31,083 nt of DNA from Plasmopara viticola. Taxonomy: Eukaryota > Oomycota > Peronosporomycetes > Peronosporales > Peronosporaceae. Shown piece after piece: positions 22,181 through 30,565 of this stretch. A program made the translations under genes and the position numbers. The DNA lies in assembly GCA_001695595.3 (NCBI GenBank), contig MBPM02000305.1:1-31083 (forward strand), given 5' to 3'. Under the pieces are notes generated by a model, which did no database searches, was not told where the DNA came from, and saw only the letters and a program-made list of their open reading frames with translations. Each line of letters opens with the position of its first letter. Position 1 is the first letter of the stretch.

Positions 22181-22253
22181 TGGACACTGGGGGTATCGAT
22201 CCCCCTACCTCCCGCATGCGAAGCGGGCGCTCTACCATTTGAGCTAAGCGCCC
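22181..22253 (-). tRNA. tRNA-Ala(CGC), A copy 28, at the array/LINE junction
   Basis: 73 nt, fully paired, with terminator T-run intact on its 3' side. Its first transcribed base abuts foreign sequence at 22254, so the normal 5' flank (TGACAAG and beyond) is replaced by the retrotransposon end. Internal promoter boxes are unaffected, so it could still be transcribed. Confidence 0.88.
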
Positions 22254-22352
22254 CACTTCTCAATTTGCCGGCAACCCCACAAGTCGACTCTTCAGAAGAA
22301 CCCAACCCTCACCCTCTTTCCCAGCCATCTTTTTGCTCTCTAGCCAGTACAG
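22254..22352 (+). other. 5' leader of the LINE
   Basis: About 100 bp, pyrimidine-rich (CACCCTCTTTCCC-like tracts), before the first ORF1-frame ATG at 22353. I see no recognisable Pol II core element. LINEs often use internal promoters, but nothing here demonstrates one. Confidence 0.45.
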
Positions 22353-22667
22353 ATGGAAAATCAAGCTGCATGAAGTTTCGCAACCCCCCTTCCCTATGCC
22401 TCCTCGCCATCTGCTGTCCAGTCGCCACGCGACGCAGCCGGATCTTCGCCTGTCTCTGCATCAAGAATCCAGTCGGCACCCAGCAATCTAGGTACCTCGG
22501 GAAGTCCATCTCCCTCGGATTCTCCAACCGGCTATGATTCCTCTGCTGACGCCTCGCCAGCCACCCATCCAGCTGCGCCACCGTCGCCTCTCGTACCTTT
22601 GTCGCCCCCCTCGTCCGCGCCCTCTGAGCCGCCTGCACCCGCGCTTAAAGACTTGGAAGACGAGCCG

Positions 22668-23789
22668 ATGGATGCGCCTCCGGTTTCTGTTACCAACGTC
22701 GCTGCTGCTGCCGTGACTGCTGTTGTTCTTTCCCCCGCCAACGCCGTGGACTCCAGCACGACTGTGATCGCAGATCACGATGACGAGCCGATGGAGTTAC
22801 CTCCAACTGATAATGCGTTGACTACACCTATCGACAAGCGTCCAACGATGGCCGCACTGCTGCGAGAGCAGGAGACCATCCGTCGCGACGAAGCCAAAGT
22901 CGAAGCGAATAGAAGCCGCATCGAGACGCCAAAACCGCTCGCGTGTGACATCGAGTCGATCGAGCGCCAGTACGCTGCTGGGCGGGGCTGGTCATTCATC
23001 GCCTCGCAGATGGACCAAGCGCGGCCGTACGCATTGCCCCGCGCGCGTTACGACATGGTCATTGACACGGGTCGCACTTTCGCGAAGACTCCGCTACAGA
23101 AGATCATGGCGTCGCTGGCTGGTTCGCACCACGGTAACGACGCGCTTGAGAACCTGTACAGCGAGCATGCGATCGGCCAAGTGTCGAAGCTCCCTGGCGG
23201 TAATTTACGCGTAAAGATCAAGACAAAGGAAGCCTGCCTCAAGCTTGAGCGCACAAAAGTGAACATCTTGGGCGGTGTCTTCTTGTTCAAGGAGTTCGAC
23301 GTCCTCGCAGGCAAGTACTTCCTCGACATTTCCAACGTCGATTCGGACACTAACACGGACGCGATCCTGCATCGGCTCTTCATCCTTGGGTGCAAGCCGA
23401 TCTATGACACGTTCCGCGAGGTAAATATGGCTACCGGCATCACTTCGGCGACGTGGCGAGTGTACTTCCTCTCGAACACGTGTCCACTACAGCTGATGGT
23501 GAACGGCTCGGTATGTGACCAGATCCTGTTCGACAACAAGCTGCACCCAGCTCACGGCAAGAGCGCACCGTTTCAGTCCGAGCGTCTACCGTATGGTTAT
23601 CGCTCGCTCCACGGCATCGACCTGCTCACAAGTGACGAAGTCTTCCCGCGTCCAGACCCCCGGCCGAGTCGCCGTCGTCGTCGTCACAGGCGTCGAAGCA
23701 ACCAAGAAACATCAACAAGCTATGCCAACGATCCCTACGCAAGCGGCGCCGAACGGCAAGCGAATGACCTCGCTGCAGAAGGCAGTTGA
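22668..23789 (+). CDS. ORF1 N-terminal open segment
   Basis: Longest unbroken part of ORF1, taken from its first in-frame ATG (the frame is open upstream to 22374). It holds the acidic/proline-rich region and the RRM-like block. Roughly the last 30 codons (after the Arg-rich run) are probably out of frame, because the better coding sense moves to the next frame near 23690. Confidence 0.55.
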   Translation: MDAPPVSVTNVAAAAVTAVVLSPANAVDSSTTVIADHDDEPMELPPTDNALTTPIDKRPTMAALLREQETIRRDEAKVEANRSRIETPKPLACDIESIERQYAAGRGWSFIASQMDQARPYALPRARYDMVIDTGRTFAKTPLQKIMASLAGSHHGNDALENLYSEHAIGQVSKLPGGNLRVKIKTKEACLKLERTKVNILGGVFLFKEFDVLAGKYFLDISNVDSDTNTDAILHRLFILGCKPIYDTFREVNMATGITSATWRVYFLSNTCPLQLMVNGSVCDQILFDNKLHPAHGKSAPFQSERLPYGYRSLHGIDLLTSDEVFPRPDPRPSRRRRRHRRRSNQETSTSYANDPYASGAERQANDLAAEGS

Positions 23790-23978
23790 GGAGTCCAAGA
23801 AGCGCAATGGGAAGCTCCAAAGCGGAGCTCCGCATGGCTCGCCTCCTGGCACCAACCAGCTCGCGAAGATCCCAAGCACCCAAGACGACGCTCTGTCGAT
23901 CTCAACGTTCGAAGGATCCAACGGAAAAATTTCTCCCCCGGCAGTCCTAACGGCAAGACGAAAGCTCCGATCCTACTC

Positions 23979-25067
23979 TTGATGAATGGCAGCAACGCGG
24001 ACGTATTCTCGACGGTCCAGAATAAAAAGCGGCGTAGACGCAGTGACATCGACTTCACTGCTTTGCTCACGAAGCAGCAACCGCAGCCCCTCGACGGCGT
24101 CGCCACTGCAAACTACTTCGAAGCACTGCAGTCTATGGAAGTCGATCTCGTGGTCAAAAACGCCACCGCGAACAAGAAGCACGGCGTGCGCAAGCAGGTC
24201 GTGCCGACCAATTTGAAGCGTCCCGAGGCGGTGACGACCGCAGCGGAGTCGGCATTCTTCGTTGAGAAGCACCACACAAGGATCAAGAAGGCAGCTAAGG
24301 CGTCGCCGATACTTGAGGTGACCGAGTCGATGATCAACGATGAGAATACAGCACTGCTCAACATTCTCCCGGACCGTCTCACAGAAGCAGACGCAAAGGT
24401 TCCCAGTATGATGAAGCTCATCGAGAACGCGACGAACCCCGACCACATCGTGAAGTCGGCCGCTGCTTGTCCGCTCGCGTTCAACAGCGCGCTATCGCTT
24501 GCGATGGATGGTGACGGCAACTCGATCGAGGAGCTCGCCCAGCTTCACGCGATCAACCGCGTGTTGTGCGCGACGTATCCTGACGAAGACATAACATTTG
24601 TGACGAAGTGGAAGCGCGTCATGGGGATGTCGATGTTGCCGAAGCGTCAAGACATCTTCAAGGAGTGTGCCAAGTGGTGGACCCACACAGACGCGATCAC
24701 AGAGCTATCGCGCGCGTCCAAGGCGCTCGGCATGTTTGAGCTCGCGCTCATGTCAATCGCACCGACGCTGTTTAAGAACGACCATTGGGTCCAGTACGTT
24801 ACGGGCCAGCCGGTTGAGTGGATCCCGGCGCACCACATGCGTTTCCTGCACCCAAACACGCTGCTGCGACTGCTGCGGTCAGACCTTGGCTCACACTGCT
24901 TACAGCAGTGGCGTGAGGTACAGTGGCAGGGTCACTTGCTCGACGACCTAGAGGCGCTGCGAAAGCTCGACGGTTACTACCCGGTCGACTCGTCGGTGCT
25001 GAAGGTCTGCGTGGATGCTGACGGCCACGCAATGACGGTAGCGGGAGGCTTGTCCACCCGTTGCTAA
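23979..25067 (+). CDS. ORF1 C-terminal open segment (unknown domain)
   Basis: A 362-codon frame starting at ATG 23979 with a basic NLS-like stretch at about residues 16-22. A predicted helical, Trp-rich region follows (WWTHTDAITEL, WVQYVTGQPVEWIP, LRKLDGYYPVD). It lies in the same frame as the N-terminal segment, so it is the tail of the same protein rather than a separate gene. Open sequence without ATG extends upstream to about 23927. No named family is recognised; it could mediate RNP assembly or target recognition, which is speculation. The last residues after AMTVAGG may be out of frame, because frame +1 continues sensibly into the endonuclease. Confidence 0.55.
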   Translation: MMNGSNADVFSTVQNKKRRRRSDIDFTALLTKQQPQPLDGVATANYFEALQSMEVDLVVKNATANKKHGVRKQVVPTNLKRPEAVTTAAESAFFVEKHHTRIKKAAKASPILEVTESMINDENTALLNILPDRLTEADAKVPSMMKLIENATNPDHIVKSAAACPLAFNSALSLAMDGDGNSIEELAQLHAINRVLCATYPDEDITFVTKWKRVMGMSMLPKRQDIFKECAKWWTHTDAITELSRASKALGMFELALMSIAPTLFKNDHWVQYVTGQPVEWIPAHHMRFLHPNTLLRLLRSDLGSHCLQQWREVQWQGHLLDDLEALRKLDGYYPVDSSVLKVCVDADGHAMTVAGGLSTRC

Positions 25068-25110
25068 AGTTGCCTCGGCTGCACAGCACGACTGGAATGC
25101 CGTCTCTCTG

Positions 25111-26118
25111 ATGGCCGTGAACACCAACGGCATCAAGAAAAACGGCCACCTTTTCATTGACAACCTCCTCTCAAAGCATTCGGTGTCGTGCGTCCAAGAA
25201 ACCAAGTTTGGCGACGCACAACACCTCTCAACCTTCAATTTCCACCTCGAGTCGAGCTTCACGCACAAAATCTTCGTAAATGACCCAAACGCGTTGCTGG
25301 ATCGACCCACGCGCGGTCGATGCAATGGGGTTCTGACGCTGTTACGCTCCGATTTCCCCGGCTTCGACACGGCTGCTGAGATATCGCGCCTTTCAGTGTC
25401 AGGGAGGTACCTCGTCGTGAAAGTGACGGTCGAGTCTGCTCCCGTCTACATTCACAATGTGTACGCGCCAGTTGATCGCCAAGAGAAGCAACAATTTTTC
25501 ATGAGTCTGTCGACCGATGAATTTGAGGATGACGCGACGCACTTAGTGCTCGGGGACCTGAACACACCGCTTGATCCGCGACTAGACTGCTCTACGCCCG
25601 ATCTGCGCTACGACTCAAGTCGTTCCAGCTGTCTGGAGTGGCTCGCAAAGCTTGGGGTCGTCGACGCCTGGCGGATCCACAACGACACTAAGCGCGTATT
25701 CACTGGTCCGCTTCCACGGAAGAACCGGTTGGACTACATCTTGATGTCGGAACGGTTCTGTGACCGCTTCTACGACAAGTCCAAGTACTTCTTGCCCAAG
25801 CATGCCGGCGACCACCTTGCGCACAGCGTCTCGCTCCGCTCCAGCACGCAGCTTCACGGTCGCGGATACTGGAAGTTCCCACGGTACCTGCTAGACTTCC
25901 CACAGGTCGTTTCGGCGATCGAGAAGGAAGCAGAGATAATACGTGATCAACTGCGCAGCGTGGAGAACCCGGGAAGATCTGGGACAGTGGAAGGCGAGCA
26001 TCAAGAAGCAGCTACAAGACATGCAGAAGAAGCTCAGACAGCAGGACTCACAAGCCATCGAGGACTCCCGCGTCGCGCTGGACCAAGCTGCCGCGCGGTT
26101 CCGCGTGTCGTCGAGTGA
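25111..26118 (+). CDS. ORF2 APE-type endonuclease segment
   Basis: Residues 1-245 form an exonuclease-endonuclease-phosphatase domain in one unbroken frame. Expected catalytic positions are all visible: N4/N6 in NTNG, E30 in QETK, Y118 in VYAP, D149 and N151 in GDLN, D208 in RLDY, and D234-H235 in GDHLAHS. The nick specificity of such domains sets where the LINE inserts. After about residue 286 the frame turns to nonsense and the sense continues in the next frame. Start chosen at the ATG just before NTNG, as is normal for L1-type EN. Confidence 0.85.
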   Translation: MAVNTNGIKKNGHLFIDNLLSKHSVSCVQETKFGDAQHLSTFNFHLESSFTHKIFVNDPNALLDRPTRGRCNGVLTLLRSDFPGFDTAAEISRLSVSGRYLVVKVTVESAPVYIHNVYAPVDRQEKQQFFMSLSTDEFEDDATHLVLGDLNTPLDPRLDCSTPDLRYDSSRSSCLEWLAKLGVVDAWRIHNDTKRVFTGPLPRKNRLDYILMSERFCDRFYDKSKYFLPKHAGDHLAHSVSLRSSTQLHGRGYWKFPRYLLDFPQVVSAIEKEAEIIRDQLRSVENPGRSGTVEGEHQEAATRHAEEAQTAGLTSHRGLPRRAGPSCRAVPRVVE

Positions 26119-26499
26119 CATCGACCGCGAGCTCTTCGACGAAGCGATGAGCAACTACAAGGAGACGGTGAATGCGGACGAGTCAGTACAATCAAGACAC
26201 TGCGTTCGACTTCCAGGCCGCCAACTCCGAGAAGTCCACGAAGCACTTCTTCCGTCCGCTGGACACGAGCTTGCGACGAGTCTCGATCGAGGAAGTTGTG
26301 ACACCAAGTGGAAGTGTCTCGACGAATCCGCACGAGATCTCGCTCCGCTTCCTGGAGCACTGGGGTCTGAAATGGGAGACCTTGAAAGCCCTGGAGGACG
26401 AGCTCATCTACCCAATGACGCCATGCAGCGCAAGCTTCTCGATTCAGTCTCGTGCTTTGTCGCGGACTCTGACCGCGAGATGCTCGACGCTGAGTTGAC

Positions 26500-27450
26500 A
26501 GCAGCAGACCTCGCAGGTGCGATCAAGCATATGAAGGCGACGTCATCGCCGGGAATGGATGGCTTGACCGCTGGTTTCTACCAGGTGGCGCCACGTGTTT
26601 GGCGAGTGCTTGGCGATTGTGTTCTCAGACCGACTCCGACGCGGTGAGCTCCTGGCGTCTCAGCGCAAGTCGGCCGTCGTGCTACTCCACAAAAAGGGCT
26701 CACGCGCCGAGCCTAGCAATTACCGGCCGATCGCGCTCATACCAGTCGATGTGAAGGTGCTTTCGAAAGCGCTTACGTTCGGCTGCAGGGCGTATCCTTG
26801 ATTGATCCATCCGGACAGAAGGGATTTGTCAAAGGCCGCTCGATCCATCACCACGTGCGCTTCCTATCCGACTACAAGATCTCGTCACAAACCGTGACGA
26901 AGAGGCATACGCGCTATTCTTGGACTTTCAGAAGGCCTTCGACCGCGTCAACTGGGACTACATGTTCCGGCTGCTTAAGCGCATGGGCTTTGGACAGAGC
27001 TTCATCAAGTGGATCCGCTGTTGTACACGAACCCCCAAGCGCACTTGCTGATCAACGGCAACGTCCAGCCAGCATTACATCCGACACGCGGCGTGAAGCA
27101 AGGCGATCCGCTCTCGGCGCTACTCTTCGTGCTCACGATCGAGCCGCTCGGGAACATGCTGCGCGCGCACGAGGAACACGGCCTGTGCCTGAACGCAGAC
27201 CACACGGTGACAAGTGTATTTTTGCGGACGACTCGACGCTTCTCGCCAGCTCGATCGTGAACCTCCAGGAGCAACTTGCGTCCGTGGACGAGTATTGCCA
27301 AGGCTCTGGTGCAAAACTCAACTTGTCCAAGTCTGTGCTGCTGGCGCTGAATCGGAATGTCGTATGCCCTGCGATGCCTGGCGTCCATGTTCTCGCGCGC
27401 ACGGACACGGTCAAATACTTGGCATTCCATTCGGACAAGCGCCTCTAGAC
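26500..27450 (+). pseudogene. ORF2 reverse transcriptase domain, frameshifted
   Basis: RT motifs appear in order but in alternating frames: SSPGMDGL near 26543, LLHKKGS-NYRPIAL near 26690-26740, QKGFVKGRS near 26816, FLDFQKAFDRVNW near 26917, GVKQGDPLS near 27090, and the catalytic IFADD at about 27218-27232. FADD instead of YADD is common in LINEs. At least five frame changes fall within the domain, so no functional RT can be read from this copy as written. Confidence 0.85.
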
Positions 27451-29194
27451 AACATGATCATCGAGTTCCTTGATCAGCGCTTTTACGACGGCTTTAAGGC
27501 TTGGTACCGACGCGCGCGCACACTTCGTGGTCGACTCCTAGTAGCACAGACGATGGTGCTCTCGCGCCTGTGGCACTACACACAGCATGTAGCAATTCCA
27601 CAGACAGTTGTGCGACGCTGGCAGTCGATGCTCAACCGCTTCGTCTTATGCCGCAAGCACGACCGCGATGCAAAGCATGTACAGCTCATCCCGAGTGAGT
27701 TCTTGCACCAGCGGCGCAGTGACGGTGGATTGGGAATTCCAAGACTCGACGCGCAACTTAGGTGTCAGCGTCTCGCACTACTGCTGCAGTTCATGCACGC
27801 GGCGAGTGCGACCCATGTGAGGAACTGGGCAACTGCGAGCGTTGAGTTACTGACATCCGTGATGCCTTGCTACGGCAGATGCACCGCGCTGGATTTCCTC
27901 ACTATCTCTCCGCTTCGACACGGCAAGCTCATCGGATGGAGTCAAGTGTCAATATGGTGGAGAGCAACGTGGACGTGGTGGTACAAGTCGCGCTGGGAGA
28001 TTACGTGGCGCGGCCTGCCTCCGAACGATCGCGCAATGTATGGTCTAACCAGCCGATCTGGTTCCATGCAGACGCAGAGCTGCACTATGAGAAGGCCATG
28101 CGGACAGCAACACAGAAGCACATCGACGATGTCTCGGCATGGTCCCCGAGCCACAGCGCAGCTTTCGTCTGCATGTCTCGCGTGTGTTTAATCTGCGGTC
28201 GCTTGCCGACTTCCGACTCGAGGGTGAGGCGTGGCCGACCTGTGAAGACTTCGTCCAACGCCACATCGACTTCACATTTGTACCGGTTCTGCCGGGTGTA
28301 CAAGCAAAGTGGCTACGTGCACTGTATGGCGAGGCAACGCAGATTGTGGATCGACTTGGTGCACTGCAGCTGGTGCGAAACTCGTCAAACACCAGCTCGC
28401 AGCGTCTACTCCCGCACTTGGGATGCACGAGTGGCACGAGGAAGTGCTTGATCCCGGCGATCCCGAGATCGGCGCTTCTGCAAGTCATCTGGACACCCAA
28501 GCTGCCGAGCAAGCCACATCCGATGACCATCTTCTCTCAGCGTGTCAACGAACACCGAATCAAGGCATTCGTCAAACACGGCAGGAGACTGAGTAAGATC
28601 TTGCTGCCGGTCTTCGACGACTTGCAGTTTCGACTCGCGTTCCGGCTGCTTCCCGTGCGCTCACGCTTTTGGTTCCTGGAACCATCACGTCCGGGCATCC
28701 GCATCTGTGTCGCGACAGCTGCGAAGCAATCGAGACGGAACAACACCTGTTCTTCGACTGCATGCCCGCATCGCAGTTGTGGCGGCAGGTCTTGATACTC
28801 GTTCGCCTTTCTTCGTCTCTCGCTCTGGCTGGCTTGACATCGCTCTCGGGAACAAGCTGCGCGTCCGCGAAGACTGGGACGAGTGCGCTGACGTGGTGCA
28901 CGACGTGTGGCACGTTCTCCGAGCTGCGACGCTACACACGATTTGGACGGATCGCAACAGGTGCCTGTTTGACGGAAGACAGCCGACTCCTGCAGCTCCG
29001 GCGCTCGCGGTGATCTTTCGACGTTCTGTGCGCACGTTCGATTCTTTCAACGGCGGTTGTACGATCGAGAAGAGAATCGCGAGCTAAAGCGAGTGATCGA
29101 AGCGATGAAGACTCATTCAGCATTGGTGACTTTACAAACCGGCAACCGGAAATCACCAGTGTTCGGTCAAGTTTATGCCGAGGTTCTCCGATAA
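27451..29194 (+). pseudogene. ORF2 C-terminal region with zinc-knuckle motif
   Basis: A thumb/connector-like region follows the RT (LLVAQTMVLSRLWHY, SDGGLGIPRLD), the usual text after LINE RTs. A Cys-His motif of the zf-RVT type lies at 28708-28761: C-x3-C-x7-H-x4-C in the frame read there, one residue longer than the common x2 spacing. The closing segment has TIWTDRNRCLFDG near 28940. The sense ends at TAA 29192-29194. Several frame changes lie within. Confidence 0.65.
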
Positions 29195-29433
29195 AGAATT
29201 TCGAGTCGACGGTATGCTGTTTGAGAGTTTTAATCCCCGACACAGACCGCCACGTGTCCAACCGTCTCATTTCCGAATTTTCCAGCTCCTGCACAAGCGA
29301 CTAAAGATGTCTCCACAGCACCTCCACGCCTTCGGCCCCGTCAATTCACCCAAGCCGCCTTTACCAGCTCGAAACCTGGCCTTCCTCTGCGGACTGTATT
29401 GTCTCCGGCTGCACCCGAAAGGGAGACGGGGGC
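29195..29433 (+). other. ORF2-ORF3 interval of the LINE
   Basis: About 240 bp without a start I can defend. The ORF3 frame is open from about 29305, before its first ATG at 29434, and includes a Cys pair (DCIVSGC). Reinitiation, readthrough or a non-ATG start could serve ORF3; the sequence does not decide. Confidence 0.4.
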
Positions 29434-30565
29434 ATGAGCCCAGAGAAAAGCCAGGCGAAGAGCTCGGACAAGAGTGGTGGAGTGAGGTTGAGGAGCCGTT
29501 GGATGAGGAGGGGCTGGTCGATGACACCATGGCTGGGCCGTCTGACGTGCCATCAGCCTCGCAGTGCGGCGAAGACGATGGCGAAGGACGACGACGATGG
29601 TGCAACCAATACAACAGCGACAGCGGCAACAGCAACAGCGACGACGGACAACAAAGGCGACCGACGTATGAAGACAAGGCCTGTCATCCTGACTCAGCAT
29701 CCTCGTTTACCCCGCCTCCTGTCTCGACCTTGCGCTTCGACGACAACTGTGTGCGGCTACACGCTCCGCAAGCGCACAGCCGACCAACTCGAAGCTATGC
29801 GCCAGTCAAGCGCACTCGGCGACCAAGCCCAGCGTGGAGATCGGAGAGATTGACTGCATCGACAACCGACGGGAGGTATCCAGCGGCTTCGAGTATCGCG
29901 TGACTTGGAGCGACGGCGCCGACCCAATCTGGCTGCCACGAGACCAGCTTATCGAAGACGGCAACACTAACCTGGTTGAGGCGCTCGACTCGTATCTCGA
30001 GCGATATCCCAACCGGGAGGTGACGTTCCAAGCATTTCGTCAGCCGCAACGCCCGGCGTTCGCAGCTGTTGCCGACAATGAAGATAATTCTTGCGTGCCA
30101 CATGCCTTCCAGATGGCGCTCGAGCTGCTTGGCTACCAAGAACAGAGCGCCCTTCTTCCGGCGATCTGGTCGAAGTACCTGACAGACGCGCTTGCTGCGA
30201 AGGTCCAGCTACAACAAGGCTTCCACAAAACAAGCGAGATCCTGCGCTACTGCGCCAAGGGCGTCACCAAGTGCGGGATTAAGCTCGACCTCAAGACACT
30301 CCGGGTCAACCTCTTTGACGGCGATGGTGCGGGCCCCATGGCTTTCGCGACTCGAGTCCTCCCAAACGAGCAAGGCGTGCGAGTGCTGGAGCCGGGAGTA
30401 TACATCGTCGGTGCATTCAAGCGGAACATGCGTGCACATTGCTTCGCGATGGAAGTGACAGACGACGAAGACATCATCGTGCGCGAAGATGGCATTGACT
30501 CCGGCATCGGCGATCAGACATGGCTGCGCATGATCGAGTTCATCCGCAGGGTGAAGGTGACGTAA
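29434..30565 (+). pseudogene. LINE ORF3: low-complexity N-terminus, chromodomain, predicted cysteine peptidase (one frame change)
   Basis: The first part (29434 to about 29815) is basic, then acidic/Thr-Ala-rich, with a CAR-type simple repeat near 29610-29650, ending in TLRKRTADQLEAM. One frame change near 29815 leads into the frame 29834-30565. Together they would give roughly 375 codons. The frame ends directly at the element's A-run, so the ORF belongs to the LINE and not to a host gene. Chromodomains are known from chromovirus LTR elements, where they steer integration; no integrase or LTR is present here. Confidence 0.6.
29834..30565 (+). CDS. Chromodomain-cysteine peptidase segment of ORF3
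   Basis: A 243-codon frame; 29834 is a GTG used only as the edge of this segment. Residues 2-58 read as a chromodomain: EIGEIDCI, then EYRVTW, then DPIWLP, then a terminal helix. Y21, W25 and W33 sit where methyl-lysine cage aromatics are expected. Residues 83-240 look like a papain/OTU-like peptidase: nucleophile candidate C87 in DNSCVPHAF at the start of a helix, and His candidate H202 in RAHCFAMEV after a YIVGAF strand, with Asp residues following. The peptidase call rests on motif shape only. It could be an inactive fold or a DUF. Possible roles are polyprotein or SUMO/ubiquitin cleavage near chromatin; this is unproven. Confidence 0.55.
   Translation: MEIGEIDCIDNRREVSSGFEYRVTWSDGADPIWLPRDQLIEDGNTNLVEALDSYLERYPNREVTFQAFRQPQRPAFAAVADNEDNSCVPHAFQMALELLGYQEQSALLPAIWSKYLTDALAAKVQLQQGFHKTSEILRYCAKGVTKCGIKLDLKTLRVNLFDGDGAGPMAFATRVLPNEQGVRVLEPGVYIVGAFKRNMRAHCFAMEVTDDEDIIVREDGIDSGIGDQTWLRMIEFIRRVKVT

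Larger units (their letters stand above)
1..22253. repeat. Tandem array of ~0.83-kb units, each with two tRNA-Ala-like sequences
   Basis: The 5' ends of successive well-formed tRNA copies are spaced mostly 810-835 bp apart across the whole interval, with two exceptions (320 and about 276 bp). Each standard unit, read on the plus strand after an A-copy 5' end, contains about 230 bp of flank, the degenerate B copy, about 150 bp of AT-rich spacer, a 12-nt relic of a tRNA 5' end, about 275 bp of flank, and the next A copy. Copies are nearly identical and differ mainly by single-base losses, two spacer haplotypes and a few larger indels, as expected of concerted evolution or local amplification. 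Eukaryotic tRNA tandem arrays are known (Entamoeba is the classic case); I do not know this one. The left end is cut by the window. Confidence 0.95.
22353..25067 (+). pseudogene. LINE ORF1 protein (RRM-like, RNA-binding), broken
   Basis: The frame begins at ATG 22353, meets TGA at codon 7 (22371; a CGA-to-TGA change would explain it), and is open again from 22374 to 23789 and from 23979 to 25067. Between these blocks the coding sense passes through another frame (about 23690-23927), so two indels are implied. Content: Ser/Pro/Ala-rich N-terminus to about 22850; a central block (about 23150-23600) whose strand-helix pattern around KYFLDISNV and SATWRVYFLS resembles an RRM fold; an Arg cluster near 23670-23705; and a second basic stretch KKRRRRS near 24024, NLS-like. 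A long helical C-terminal part of no family I can name follows. Known role of such proteins: coat the LINE RNA and assist target-primed reverse transcription. At up to about 900 codons it is long for a LINE ORF1. Confidence 0.65.
25111..29194 (+). pseudogene. LINE ORF2: endonuclease-reverse transcriptase-zinc knuckle, frameshifted
   Basis: About 4.1 kb, near 1360 codons, the usual size of an L1/Tx1-type ORF2. The frame starting at ATG 25111 is open upstream to 25042, so the start is not certain. Coding sense passes between frames near 25970, 26185, 26410, 26600, 26778, 26890, 27015, 27210, 27418, 27960, 28160 and 28370, and again before the TAA at 29192-29194. Most of the shifts whose direction I can assign fit a loss of one base; a few fit a loss of two or a gain of one. 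All major domains are nevertheless recognisable in order. Known role: EN nicks target DNA and RT copies the element RNA from the nick. Confidence 0.8.

Noticed and set aside
1..22253. CRISPR array
   Set aside because: The repeats are about 0.83 kb with conserved spacers and contain tRNAs; there are no short regularly spaced repeats and no cas genes.
22309..22778. Minus-strand frames of about 100 codons across the ORF1 start
   Set aside because: Arg- and Gly-rich shadows of the proline/serine-rich plus-strand coding sequence in GC-rich DNA.
29175..29903. 242-codon frame overlapping ORF3 as the true ORF3 start
   Set aside because: The alternative frame from 29434 has better coding sense (TLRKRTADQLEAM) and leads into the chromodomain after one frame change; this one ends in nonsense.
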